A stretch of 64,000 nucleotides of DNA from JAFAMB01 sp963775805 (GTDB taxonomy: Bacteria; Verrucomicrobiota; Verrucomicrobiia; Chthoniobacterales; JAFAMB01): positions 682,001 to 746,000 of the forward strand of contig CAVZKG010000001.1 of assembly GCA_963775805.1 (NCBI GenBank), given 5' to 3'. The notes beneath the pieces were generated by a model that was not told the DNA's origin, searched no databases, and saw only the letters and a program-made list of their open reading frames with translations. Below, one piece after another: positions 36,235-46,120 of this stretch. Position numbers and translations under genes: made by a program. Each line of letters opens with the position of its first letter. The first letter of the stretch is position 1.

Positions 36235-37227
36235 ATGATCAATGCAGCGGTCTTCGGCGCAGGCCGAATCGGAAAAGTCCACACCCATAACATAGCGAGC
36301 TTGCCGGGAGTCGCCTTGCGCTACGTTGTGGATGTTAACCCGGTCGCGGCGTCCGAACTCGCTGCCCTATACAACGCAAAGCCAGCGACTATCGAGGTGG
36401 CGCTGGGCGACCCGGATGTCCATGCCGTCGTTATTGCCACGAGCACCGACACTCACGCCGATCTCATCCAGCGAGCCGCCTCTGCAGGCAAGGCAATCTT
36501 TTGTGAAAAACCGGTGGATCTCGCGCTGGAACGGGCACGCCTCTGCGCTGAAGCTGTGACCCGGGCGAGCGTTCTGTGCGGCATCGGTTTTCAACGCCGT
36601 TTCGATCCTACTTTTGCGGCCCTCAAAACCCGACTCGACGCCGGAGAAATCGGCGAGCCGGAGACTCTGCTGATAACCAGCAGAGATCCCGGCCCGCCTC
36701 CTGTGTCCTACATCAAAGTCTCCGGCGGAATTTACAAGGACATGCTGATTCACGATTTCGATATCTTCCGTTGGATTCTCGAGGATGAAGCCATCAGTAT
36801 CCATGCAACCGGAAGCTGTCTGGTGGATCCGGCCATCGGCGAAGCGGGGGACGTTGACACCACTGCGGTCACCATTCGAACCCGCAAAGGACGACTCTGC
36901 CAGATCAACACCACTCGACGCGCCGCCTATGGCTACGACCAACGCTTCGAAGTGCTGGGCAGCGGCGGCATGCTTCAGGCGGGTAATCCGCGTCCGACTG
37001 AAGTAACTGCTTCGACGAAGCAGTCCGTCACCACCGATGTACCGGAACCGCTCTTCTTCGACCGCTACCGCGTAGCTTTTGCAGCGGAGATGAAATACTT
37101 CTTTGCTGCGGTTGCCAGCGGCAAACCAGCTCGTACAGACATTCATGATGGCGTGAAAGCGCTGGAACTCGCGGAGGCAGCCACACTCTCATGGCGCGAG
37201 AAACGAATTGTAGAGTTGGGCGATTGA
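36235..37227 (+). CDS. iolG: Inositol 2-dehydrogenase IolG
   Basis: 330 residues, Gfo/Idh/MocA family. The NAD-binding motif AAVFGAGRIGKVHTHNIA is at the N-terminus, followed by FCEKPVDLALERA (conserved Lys) and SGGIYKDMLIHDFDIFRWIL containing the catalytic Asp and His pair (DMLIHDFD). It oxidises myo-inositol to scyllo-inosose, the first step of the pathway. Last intact gene of the iol cluster before the insertion-sequence region. Confidence 0.93.
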   Translation: MINAAVFGAGRIGKVHTHNIASLPGVALRYVVDVNPVAASELAALYNAKPATIEVALGDPDVHAVVIATSTDTHADLIQRAASAGKAIFCEKPVDLALERARLCAEAVTRASVLCGIGFQRRFDPTFAALKTRLDAGEIGEPETLLITSRDPGPPPVSYIKVSGGIYKDMLIHDFDIFRWILEDEAISIHATGSCLVDPAIGEAGDVDTTAVTIRTRKGRLCQINTTRRAAYGYDQRFEVLGSGGMLQAGNPRPTEVTASTKQSVTTDVPEPLFFDRYRVAFAAEMKYFFAAVASGKPARTDIHDGVKALELAEAATLSWREKRIVELGD

Positions 37228-37391
37228 CAATCGGTTCCATTCACCCGCGACGTTCTGCCTAGGTTAATGCTTATGGGAGCGCAGCTCTGAGTATGGTCAG
37301 TAGATCTGCCGGAGACACGGAGGAGGAGTGCGCAGAGGAGCGGAAGAGGACACAGAGGATTGGATTAACCACAAAGATACGGTCTTGGGTG

Positions 37392-38405
37392 TCAAGGGAA
37401 GTTTGAGACAGCGATGAGTTGAGGGTCGAAGGGAGTTTGTTTGTGGAGGACGGCGAAGATGATGCGCAGGAGCTTGTGCATGACGGCGGTGCGGATGGAG
37501 AGTTTGGAAAGGTCAGGACGTCGACGCTGAAGGAGTTGGCTCCAGAGTTTGATGGGAGCGCAATGACGGGAGGCAACAGCGGCAGGCATGAAGAGGGCTT
37601 TGCGTAAAAGGGCATTGCCGACCTTGGAAATGGGGGCTTGAGCGATTGGATTGGCCAGACTGGTTCTGTCTTGGGTTGAGTCCGCAGTAGAGAACCAATT
37701 GATGAGCGGACTCAAAGTCTTTACCGGCAAGTTGGGAAAGGATTTTGGCGGCAGAGCAAAGTGCGATACCCGGGATGGAGCAGAGCAATTGGCAACGAGT
37801 TTTTAAAACCGGATCCGAATCGATAAGCTCCAGCAATTTGGTGGTCGAGTTGGTTAATCCAGAGTTTGAACTGCTTGATACGTTCCAGTCCTTGCTGCAG
37901 GACAATGGCAGGGAGCTTGTCGGATAAGAGGCGATGTTTTTCCCTGCGATTTTTCTGACGCACCAAATCGCTGCAAAGGCTCTCACGAGCGACGACAAGC
38001 TCTTTGAGCTGTGCTTCAGCTGTGCTTAAGGGCTTGGTAGCAGCTGGGCGACGCTCCAGCAGATAGTGAGCGATAAGCAAAGCGTCGCAGGAATCATTCT
38101 TTGAACGGCGCAGTTTGGAGATACCGAAATATTTGACCTGAGCAGGATTAAGCAGACAAGCTGCCAGTTGAAGCTGCTGAAGGCTGCCAAGCAGTCTCTG
38201 AGAGTAAATGCCAGTGGCTTCTAATCCGAAAAGGACTCTTTTAAGATCGAATTTTCGGCTTTTGAGCGAATCGACGAATCGATTGATCTCCAGTCTGATT
38301 ATTTTCAAATCGCCCACGCCAGAGCAACGCCGCGTTGGCATTGAGCAGAGCGAAGTCGCAATAATGTTTTGCGACGTCAAAACCCAGGAAGTAGAGTGTT
38401 TTCAT
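37392..38405 (-). pseudogene. Decayed IS110-family transposase
   Basis: Reading across three frames from ATG 38405 gives MKTLYFLGFDVAKHYCDFAL, then RVLFGLEATGIYSQRLL, LRRSKNDSCDALLIAHYLLE, LLCSIPGIALCSAAKILSQL and SKVGNALLRKALFMPAAVA. These are the DEDD (RuvC-like) and transposase_20 domains of IS110 enzymes. At least three frameshifts (near 38270, 37850 and 37650) break the gene, so it is inactive. No obvious terminal inverted repeats, as expected for IS110. Confidence 0.88.
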
Positions 38406-38577
38406 TGCTGGAGTCTTTCTAAAGAAGCTTCGGCAGGGCCTCTTCCAAAACGATCCTTGTCAATGCAGGCTTCCAAGATCGATCAGAACACCAAAATCTA
38501 ATGATCTTGTTACCAATGATACGGTTCAGTTTTAAAGGAAGAAGCGGCTAGAGAGAGCGAGGAGAGGGTGTCGGAAA

Positions 38578-39934
38578 AATTGTGTGTGGGTCACAACCTG
38601 AGATAAAGAGATGGAAGTGACCAAAGCAAAAAAAGAAAGCCAAGGAGCCAAAGAATCGAAGAAGTCAGGGATAGATCCAGCGATCATCGAAGAGCTGTTG
38701 AAGGATTATCAGAAGCCTGAGGACCTGACCGGCGCTGGAGGGATTATGGAAGAGCTGACCAAGCGACTCTACGAACGGGTGCTTGGAACCGAGATGACGC
38801 ATTATCTTGGCTATGAGAAGGGCCAGGCGCCCAAGCTCGAAGTCGGTCAGGCCAGAGAGAACCATCGCAACGGGACCAGTAAAAAGACACTGGTCAGTGA
38901 GGATGGGAACTTGGAGATCGAGGTTCCCAGAGACCGGACAGGAGAGTTCTCTCCACAGTTCATCCGCAAAGGGCAACGTCGCTTCGGAGGCTTTGATTCG
39001 AAGATCATCGCCATGTACGGCCAAGGGATGACGGTTAGAGAGATCCAAAGCTTTCTCGAAGAGCAATACAAGGTGGAGGTCTCAGCGGATTTGATCAGCA
39101 CGATAACCGATTCAGTGCTCCAAGACGTTGTGGAGTGGCAGAGCCGGCCCCTGGAGAGGATGTATCCGGTGGTGTTTTTCGACGCTTTGCGAGTCAAGAT
39201 CCGAGACGAGGGAACAGTCAAAAACAAGGCAGTCTACCTGGCCTTAGGTATTCAGCGCGATGGCACCAAGGAAGTACTAGGGCTCTGGATCCAACAGACT
39301 GAAGGAGCCAAGTTTTGGCTGGCAGTAATGAACGAGCTAGAAACATCGCGGGCTCGAGGACATCCTGATCGCGGTGATCGATGGGTTGAAAGGATTTCCG
39401 GAGGCGATTACGGCGGTCTTCCCCGAGAGCCGGGTGCAGACTTGCATCGTGCATCTGATCCGCAATTCGCTCTCCTTCTGCAATTGGAAAGAGCGTCAAC
39501 CGGTGGCCCGGGAACTCAAACGCATCTACAACGCCGAGACGGCCGAAGTGGCAGCCAAACGGCTGGAGGATTTTGCCGCCGGTCCCTGGGGAAAACGATT
39601 GCCCGCCATTGCCCAGAGCTGGCGCAGAGTCTGGCAACAAGTGATCCCCTTTTTCGATTTTCCGGCGGAGGTGAGAAAAATCATTTACACCACTAACGCC
39701 ATTGAAAGTCTGCACATGCAGTTACGCAAAGTGCTTAAGGCCAGAGGGCACTTCCCCAGCGACGAATCGGCGACCAAGCTCATTTACCTGGTGCTGCGCA
39801 ACATAGCCAAAAAGTGGCAAAGACCGCCTGTGACCTGGACAGCCGCCGCTGCCCAATTTGCCATCCAATTCGGGGAACGCTTCTCGGGAGCCGAGCTGTG
39901 AGGGTGGGAGCAAAAATGAATCACATACAACATC
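38578..39934 (+). mobile_element. IS256-family insertion sequence (probable extent)
   Basis: Imperfect inverted ends AATTGTGTGTGGGTCACA (38578-38595) and the complement of TGAATCACATACAACAT (39917-39933) flank the transposase. Target duplications were not identified and the exact ends are approximate. Confidence 0.5.
38611..39901 (+). pseudogene. IS256-family transposase, frameshifted
   Basis: The N-terminal frame (38611 on) has the IS256 mutator domain: MEELTKRLYERVLGTEMTHY, RNGTSKKTLVSEDGNLEIEV, MYPVVFFDALRVKIRDEGTV (first catalytic Asp). The continuation lies in another frame as LEDILIAVIDGLKGFPEAI, FPESRVQTCIVHLIRNSLSF and IIYTTNAIESLHMQLRKVLK (catalytic Glu). One frameshift near 39345-39360 separates them. 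IS256 transposases are a single ORF, so this copy is probably dead, unless the shift is a sequencing error. Confidence 0.88.
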
Positions 39935-40135
39935 TTGCGACCAGGAAAATCGGGCGGAAAAAAAAGACAAATCGTGGGCTCCGGAGGGCCTTGGCTCCAA
40001 TACGCGACTTACCCACAATCGCCTCTTTTCGGGCCGCCCTGCTGCTGCGACGTCACGAACCCGTCCCGGGCATTCTCGCAGCACGCCGTCCCGGGGCGAT
40101 TATGGATAAGTCTGCTCGCCCTCGACTAACAACCC
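39935..40135. other. Gap between two insertion-sequence remnants
   Basis: About 200 GC-rich bases with short internal repeats (GTCCCGGGCATTCTCGCAGC / CCGTCCCGGGGCG). No gene recognised; probably debris from the truncated IS1380 element or its flanks. Confidence 0.4.
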
Positions 40136-41125
40136 TCAACGCGCTAAAACCAGCAGAACCGCAGCTATAACCAACCCAAGAAAAGCAGATCCACACACGA
40201 AAGAACTGATACTACCCTCGGCCTTGGCGATAATGCATCGCTTCTTATTCCAACTACCGGCCTTATACTTGAACCTTTTGAAGAGTCGGACTTTCTCGCC
40301 GCTTTTTCGATACTTGCCTTCGGCGCGCTGCCCCAGCTTGGCGCTTAGGGCCTTGAGCCGCTCATTCTTGGCAATGCCTACGATGTATTCCACTTGGTGA
40401 GACTCACACCAACGCAACATTTTCCACCGACAAAACCCGCTATCAGCACGCAGAATAATTTTGACCTCGGGCCAGCGTTCTCTGAGCGCACTGACCAACT
40501 TGGCTAAGATCGCCCAAGCATGTTTGGCTGGATCGATGTTACTTGGCCGCAGGTAACTGACCAGCAGCTGTTCTCCGCAAAAAACGTAGAGCGGCAAGAA
40601 GCAATAATCATAGTAGTAGCCGTGGAAGGCTCGGCCCACTTGCCTGCCGTGCACTCGGTCATCGGTGCAATCAAAATCCAAAATTAGTTCTGTGGGTGGT
40701 GCAGAAAAACTCCCCACCAACTGTTCGAACAACACTTGATGGATCAACCATGCTTCCTTTCGTCCAGCTCGGTTCTCCAGCCGGCATAGAGTTGAACAGC
40801 TGCCTAACTCCTCGGTCCGATCAGTTGCTGTCTGCCAGAGCAGATCGTGGCGTAGAGAGTCATGATCATTGAGGTCCTCGTATCCCAGCGCCAAACCATA
40901 AATGCGCTGGCGCAGAAGACTTTCCTGGGAATGCTGAATTAAGAGCGGGTTTCGTCGGTCGGGCAAAATCCGGTCCAACTGTTTCGTAAAACCCAACCAT
41001 CGATCCACTTGACGCAGCAGCATTAACCCCCCGTCACTGCTGACTTGCCCTCCGGCAAAATTCGCCTCGATTTTTCTTCGACCTAAGCCTGGAAATTCAA
41101 ATCCAAGTTGGTTATCTTCTTCCAC
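40136..41125 (-). pseudogene. IS1380-family transposase, C-terminally truncated
   Basis: 329 codons. The IS1380 (DDE_Tnp_1_4) pattern is clear at the N-terminus: NFAGGQVSSDGGLMLLRQVD, ELILDFDCTDDRVHGRQVGR, HAWAILAKLVSALRERWPEV, KIILRADSGFCRWKMLRWCE (Asp residues of the DDE triad). After residue about 305 the family sequence stops and an unrelated tail (VCGSAFLGLVIAAVLLVLAR) follows. Family members are usually longer by over 100 residues with a third acidic residue there, so this copy is probably inactive. Confidence 0.82.
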
Positions 41126-41126
41126 G

Positions 41127-41194
41127 AGCGAAGCCTTCTGTTAAGTTTGGATTTAAGCACCTCAACCATAACAGGTTACTTAAAAGGCTTCGCT
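41127..41194. repeat. 11-base inverted repeat at the IS1380 start
   Basis: AGCGAAGCCTT (41127-41137) and AAGGCTTCGCT (41184-41194) are exact complements. It begins inside the first bases upstream of the transposase and may be a degenerate element end or a hairpin. Confidence 0.6.
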
Positions 41195-41305
41195 ACTTTT
41201 TTCCTCAAAAACGATGAAAAATTGGGGTTAGCCATTGAGGAACTGACTGGCAATGAATCGCTCGATCGGAAACGGGGTCATTCGCCACAAACCGCTTCGT
41301 ACCAC

Positions 41306-41452
41306 GATGGTCGGAAATCTTGTTTTTCTGCGAGGATTCCGAGGTCGTCCCCAGCCTAATGCCAACCTAATCAGGCATACGCCGACACGCCGACACCGCA
41401 TCCATTTGTTTGCGACTCCGCCACGCTGTACCTTGTGGTAACCCCTTCCCGG
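41306..41452 (+). repeat. Dispersed intergenic repeat, copy A
   Basis: Contains ATGGTCGGAAATCTTGTT, ATTCCGAGGTC, TAATGCCAACCTAATCAGGCAT, two 8-base units (CGCCGACA CGCCGACA), then CCGCATCCATTTG and a TGTGGTAACCCCTT end. Shares this order with the copy at 41615 and partly with 4847. Confidence 0.7.
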
Positions 41453-41614
41453 GAATGAACAGCCTGGAAGCCAATCGCAGACAGGCTGCAAGCCAATTCT
41501 ACTTTTATATCCCCAAACGTTCCGGCGTTTCCCCGCATCCGTGTCCCTAAAGCGAGTTCAACGCGATATCGCTCCCAGTCCGAACGGCAACCCTCGAAAA
41601 AACCCGAAACTCTG

Positions 41615-41756
41615 TGCATTCCGAGGTCCTACCAAGCCCAATGCCGATCTAACCAGGCATTCGCCGACACGCCCATACGCCCACACGCCGATACCGCATC
41701 CATTTGGTTGCGGCTATGCCGCGCTGTGTCTCCGTGGTGGAACCCTTCACCTTGGT
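41615..41756 (+). repeat. Dispersed intergenic repeat, copy B (four 8-base units)
   Basis: Same module order as copy A: ATTCCGAGGTC, AATGCCGATCTAACCAGGCAT, four 8-base units CGCCGACA CGCCCATA CGCCCACA CGCCGATA, then CCGCATCCATTTGG and GTGGTGGAACCCTT. The copies differ in unit number (two versus four). Confidence 0.7.
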
Positions 41757-41807
41757 AAACCAAGGTGGAATAGCGAGCTGTTCACGGTTCTGGCAAACTC
41801 AACGTCG

Positions 41808-42083
41808 ATGAGCACGATCGTTGAGTTTAGTAGCAAGTTCTACGTTCCAGACAAGCAAGCAGGGCGTGTCGACTTCCACCGAGTGTCTCAAGGGAATCAC
41901 GGTCGAGGGCCCATCCTCATCGTGTTGCCCGCTCCGAAACAGGATCCAGCTTTTGCATCTGTCCGAGACCAATTGCTCACATCGACTCCTTGGGAGTGGC
42001 AGGAAACCGGGCTGACAATTATTCTTGGGATGTCCGCTTTCGTTTCGACCCTGCTCTTTCTGTTTGCCGCAGGGAATTCCTGA
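41808..42083 (+). CDS. Small protein with C-terminal membrane segment
   Basis: 91 residues from MSTIVEFSSKFYVPDKQAGR. The C-terminal 24 residues (GLTIILGMSAFVSTLLFLFA) form one membrane span, preceded by a soluble part (GPILIVLPAPKQDPAFAS). The open frame extends upstream to 41541 through the dispersed repeat, and that extension is low complexity and is rejected. Not recognised; it lies immediately upstream of the hybrid kinase and might be a small membrane partner. Confidence 0.5.
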   Translation: MSTIVEFSSKFYVPDKQAGRVDFHRVSQGNHGRGPILIVLPAPKQDPAFASVRDQLLTSTPWEWQETGLTIILGMSAFVSTLLFLFAAGNS

Positions 42084-42166
42084 ACCCCTGGGCTCTAAAT
42101 CGAAGCGCATCGACACTTAAACTATGCCAATATGATCTCAGGGGCGAGGTGCCTCCGATATTCCTG

Positions 42167-45100
42167 ATGATGAGCCGCTACTCGATTTTTGCGGGAGCAA
42201 TTCTGTTGATTTTTGTGCAGTGCGCTACGGCTGGTGCCCCGCATTACAGTATGATCGCTGTCGGCGGTTCCTCATTCCAGCTCAACCCCGGACAGGAAAA
42301 CCGTGAGTTGGGTCGCCCGCTTTATCGGACTTTTACACATGAAGTAGAGGGCGCCCCGAATCGCATCATCTCCGCTTTTCAAGATCCGCGCGGACCGATG
42401 ATCTTCGGCAGTATAAACTGTGTGCTCGAATACGACGGCCAGCGCTGGACATCGTACCCAGTACCGAATGGAGGTGCGATTCTCGGATTAATGAGCGACC
42501 AATCGGGAACGATCTGGCTTGGCGGAACGGAAGAAATTGGAACACTAACATTCGACAGCGGCACCTACCGCTACAAGTCCTATGCTCAACTTCTCCCTGA
42601 GTCTGAGCGGCATTTTGGCGAAGTGATGAGCATCGCGAGTCATGGCGCCGATATCTACTTCATCTGCGAGAGGAAATTACTTCATTGGGATGGCAAACGT
42701 TTTTCAGTAATACTGCTCCCCTATGAACCCGGGAGCTTCTGGAGTTTTTCGTCTTTTTCAGGCCGTTTGTTTGTGCATGCGAAGAACAACCCGTTCTCCG
42801 AGATCGTTGGTGATCACCTCGTACCATTTCTGGATGATCCGGTGCTTCGCGAAACGACTGTGATTGGTGCGATCGAACTCTCCAAAGAGAAGACTTTGCT
42901 CGTGACGCGTGAAAAGGGAATTTTTGAGCTCCAGGGATCGCGCATCGTTCCGTTCAAGACGGACGCCGATAACTTGTTTACGAACGAATCCTACGTCGAC
43001 CTGGCAACTACCATTAGCAAGGACCTTTTTGTGATCGGAGTGCAGCGTCGCGGTTTGGTGTTCCTGGACGCCTCAGGACGGATTCAGGAAACTTTTCTGG
43101 AGGAGAATGGATTACCGATTGGAGTATTGTACGACCTGCGCCTCGACCGTTCCGGTGGGCTCTGGGTCGTAGGCGATACCAGCCTGGCCAGGATCAACCC
43201 AAATCGAAGTATCTCCGTGTTCGACCATGAAAACGGGCTTCCAAAATCCTATACGGCAAGCACGGTACGATTTGGGGGCTTTCTATATGCCGCGACCGGA
43301 GACGGGCTGTACCGCCTGGAACCTGGCAACGGTTTGGAGGTTGCCGCGCAGTTTCGTAAAGTCCCAGGGGTTACTGATTTCATTTATTGCGTCAAGGTCG
43401 TACCCGGGCAGGGATTGCTGATTTCAGGCGATCGAGGAGTCTATTTTTTTGATGGCAATCGGTTCCAAACCATATCGAGCGCCCCTCTGAACTTCGCTAT
43501 CGCTCGATCAGCAAAAGTTCCGGGCCGATTTTTCGTAGGGGGAGGAAGCGGACTGCGAGTGATTCGCCTCGTCGACGGACACTGGATTGACGAAGGGGGA
43601 ATGCCGGGGTTTGATCGGGACGTCATATCAATAGCGGAAACGGCGGAAGGCGATCTGTTGCTGGGGACCCTCGGGGAAGGATTTTTTCTGGTCAAACTGC
43701 ATCAAAATAGCGATACGCCTCTCGACGGCGCTGTTCCGGAATCGCTGTCAGGCGTGCCAACGGCGTCCAAGCACGAGTCGAGCCGCCTTGTTGAATGGCG
43801 TAACCAAGTGTTGCTCGGTTCCAACAAAGGCATCTTCGCATTCCGGGAGAGCGATAAGTCCTTTTATCAGCCAGATTTTATTCCAAGCCAGATCATTGGG
43901 CGCGAAATTCGCTGGCTGGAAACTGACTCGCTAGACTCTCTTCATCTCTGGCTGCAAACCGTTACCGGCGAACCAGGATCAGTTCAGGCGCAGGAGATCG
44001 GGCATCTGAATTCCGATGGAACTTTTCACGCGCTGCATCGGTCGATATCCTCTTCCCTAGGCGGAGTTAAGTCCGTTTATGAAGAATCCGCGTCGAAGGG
44101 ACCGACTCTCTGGATAGCGGGCGAGCGCGGTCTTGTGCGGGTCGATCCCGGAAAACTTTCGCAGGCACGCTCCGGACTCAGGCTCTATCTCAGCGAGGCA
44201 ACCAGTGTGTCCGGCGAGCCACTTACAATGCCACAACCCGGTCGAACGCTTGAATTACCTTTCGAGAATCGAGATATTCGCCTTCGATTTGCGACGGATG
44301 ACTTTGACGACCCGGAAGAGGTCCGCTATCGAACCAAATTCGACGGGCTGAATTCCGGTTGGACGCCTTACTTCCGCGAGTCGACATGGCAGTCCGGCTC
44401 CTTAAATGAAGGGCGCTACTGCCTGCACGTGACCGCCAGAAATGGCGATGGCGAGGAGAGCAGTGAGTTCAGCCTTGCGATCACTATTTTCCCGCCATGG
44501 TATCGCGCGCCATGGATGTATCTTGTTTATGGGACGGCCGCCGCTTTGGCACTCTTCGCGCTCATTAGCTGGCGCTTGTGGCAAATGCGGGTTCGGGAAA
44601 GAGCGTTAATTTCGATGGTCGATTTCAAGACGCGCGAACTACGCCAAAGCGAAGAGTGTTTGCGCGAAGCCAAAGACAACGCGGAAGCGGCGAACCGGGC
44701 AAAGACAGCCTTCCTGGCTAATATGAGTCATGAGGTACGCACTCCTCTCAATAGCATTCTCGGCTACGCACAACTCCTTCTTCGCGGAAATCGTAGCGCT
44801 AAAGATACCGCCTCAAAATTGAAGTCGATCATCGATAGCGGCGAACATCTTCTCGGAATGATGAACGAACTTCTTGATCTCGCCCGAGTTGAATCAGGGA
44901 AACTCGTCGTTAATCTCCAGGCGGTTGATATAGCCTCGTTTCTCCAAACATTGGTTGCTGAGTTCGAGATTCGCGCCCGGCAATGTGGACTGCAATTTAA
45001 GTTCGAATGCGATGAGTCCGTTCGCCAGTGTATAGAGACTGACCCCGTGCGGTTACGGCAGATTCTTTATAACCTTATCGGCAACGCCTTTAAGTTTACG

Positions 45101-46120
45101 AACGCTGGTTCTGTTTCTCTCAAGGCCGCGATATTCGGTCCCAATCTGCGGTTCCAAGTCTCTGACACAGGAAAAGGGATTGCACCGGCCGACCTCCCTT
45201 ACCTGTTTAAGCCGTTTTACCAGGCTGCAAATCGTGATCAGAATACCGAAGGTGTTGGACTCGGCCTCTATATTACGGAAAGAATTACTAAACTCCTGGG
45301 CGGCCAGATCGATGTCAGCACCACGCTCGGACAGGGAAGTACGTTTTGGGTCGATTTGCCGGTAAAATCGGTTGCGCTGCCCGCACAATGCTCGGTGAAT
45401 GGCAAAGTGATCGGTTATGAAGGCCCGACTCGTCGCGTTTTAGTGGTCGACGACGACCGATCAAACCGCGATGTCATCAGACAATTTCTGGTCGAGGTCG
45501 GCTTTGTAGTGGACGAGGCGGATTCCGCGGATATTGCGTTAAAGAAAATGCGATCTGGCCAATTCGATGGAGCAATCAGCGACATCCGGATGACCGGTAA
45601 GGATGGCAACGCCTTGTGCCGTGAAGTTCGATCCGATGAAACGCTTAAAAAGACCGTTATGATCGCATCCTCCGCCAGCGTTTACGAAGGGAATCGCCAT
45701 GACGCGATGGCAGCCGGGTTTGACGATTTCCTGGCCAAACCAGTGAGGGAAAAGGAATTGTTTCAGCTGCTGGAGCAGCACATGAATCTTCATTGGACGA
45801 TAGTGAACGATTCGGATCGTAATGGTTCCTTCGCCATGCTCACGACCGGTGGAAATGGGTCTGGATTGTCACACACAGATGAGAAACCACCGCTCGAGGA
45901 TCTGTTGACGCTTCTGAAACTGGCCGGCGAGGGTGACGTGGTTGGCCTTCGCCGCGAGCTGGAGCGACTCTCCGCAAGGGATAGTTATTTGAAGTATGTG
46001 CAACGGCTTGCGCAATTGGTGGCCGCATATCGAATCGATGACGTCGAATCTATCTTGCAAGAGGCTATCGGCCAGCCAATCGGAAGCTCAGAAAATGAAC
46101 ACAGTACTGGTCGTCGATGA
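42167..46120 (+). CDS. Hybrid histidine kinase with Reg_prop beta-propeller sensor
   Basis: 1317 residues. Signal/anchor MMSRYSIFAGAILLIFVQC, then an extracytoplasmic beta-propeller of Reg_prop repeats (for example GLMSDQSGTIWLGGTEE, DLRLDRSGGLWVVGDTS), a Y_Y_Y domain (RYRTKFDGLNSGWTPYFRES), a transmembrane helix (YLVYGTAAALALFALISW), HisKA with FLANMSHEVRTPLNSILGYA (His about residue 855), HATPase with DPVRLRQILYNLIGNAFKF and GVGLGLYITE, and a receiver (VLVVDDDRSNRDVI, phospho-acceptor Asp in ISDIRM, residue about 1139). A short helical tail follows. This HTCS-like architecture senses oligosaccharides in Bacteroidetes; the ligand here is unknown. Its end overlaps the response regulator. Confidence 0.93.
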   Translation: MMSRYSIFAGAILLIFVQCATAGAPHYSMIAVGGSSFQLNPGQENRELGRPLYRTFTHEVEGAPNRIISAFQDPRGPMIFGSINCVLEYDGQRWTSYPVPNGGAILGLMSDQSGTIWLGGTEEIGTLTFDSGTYRYKSYAQLLPESERHFGEVMSIASHGADIYFICERKLLHWDGKRFSVILLPYEPGSFWSFSSFSGRLFVHAKNNPFSEIVGDHLVPFLDDPVLRETTVIGAIELSKEKTLLVTREKGIFELQGSRIVPFKTDADNLFTNESYVDLATTISKDLFVIGVQRRGLVFLDASGRIQETFLEENGLPIGVLYDLRLDRSGGLWVVGDTSLARINPNRSISVFDHENGLPKSYTASTVRFGGFLYAATGDGLYRLEPGNGLEVAAQFRKVPGVTDFIYCVKVVPGQGLLISGDRGVYFFDGNRFQTISSAPLNFAIARSAKVPGRFFVGGGSGLRVIRLVDGHWIDEGGMPGFDRDVISIAETAEGDLLLGTLGEGFFLVKLHQNSDTPLDGAVPESLSGVPTASKHESSRLVEWRNQVLLGSNKGIFAFRESDKSFYQPDFIPSQIIGREIRWLETDSLDSLHLWLQTVTGEPGSVQAQEIGHLNSDGTFHALHRSISSSLGGVKSVYEESASKGPTLWIAGERGLVRVDPGKLSQARSGLRLYLSEATSVSGEPLTMPQPGRTLELPFENRDIRLRFATDDFDDPEEVRYRTKFDGLNSGWTPYFRESTWQSGSLNEGRYCLHVTARNGDGEESSEFSLAITIFPPWYRAPWMYLVYGTAAALALFALISWRLWQMRVRERALISMVDFKTRELRQSEECLREAKDNAEAANRAKTAFLANMSHEVRTPLNSILGYAQLLLRGNRSAKDTASKLKSIIDSGEHLLGMMNELLDLARVESGKLVVNLQAVDIASFLQTLVAEFEIRARQCGLQFKFECDESVRQCIETDPVRLRQILYNLIGNAFKFTNAGSVSLKAAIFGPNLRFQVSDTGKGIAPADLPYLFKPFYQAANRDQNTEGVGLGLYITERITKLLGGQIDVSTTLGQGSTFWVDLPVKSVALPAQCSVNGKVIGYEGPTRRVLVVDDDRSNRDVIRQFLVEVGFVVDEADSADIALKKMRSGQFDGAISDIRMTGKDGNALCREVRSDETLKKTVMIASSASVYEGNRHDAMAAGFDDFLAKPVREKELFQLLEQHMNLHWTIVNDSDRNGSFAMLTTGGNGSGLSHTDEKPPLEDLLTLLKLAGEGDVVGLRRELERLSARDSYLKYVQRLAQLVAAYRIDDVESILQEAIGQPIGSSENEHSTGRR

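Noticed and set aside
41372..41704. Tandem CGCCGACA-type units considered as a CRISPR-like array
   Set aside because: Units are only eight bases and contiguous without spacers; no cas genes are near.
41541..41807. N-terminal extension of the small membrane-protein gene
   Set aside because: It is translated dispersed repeat copy B (Pro/His-rich), so the internal ATG at 41808 is used.
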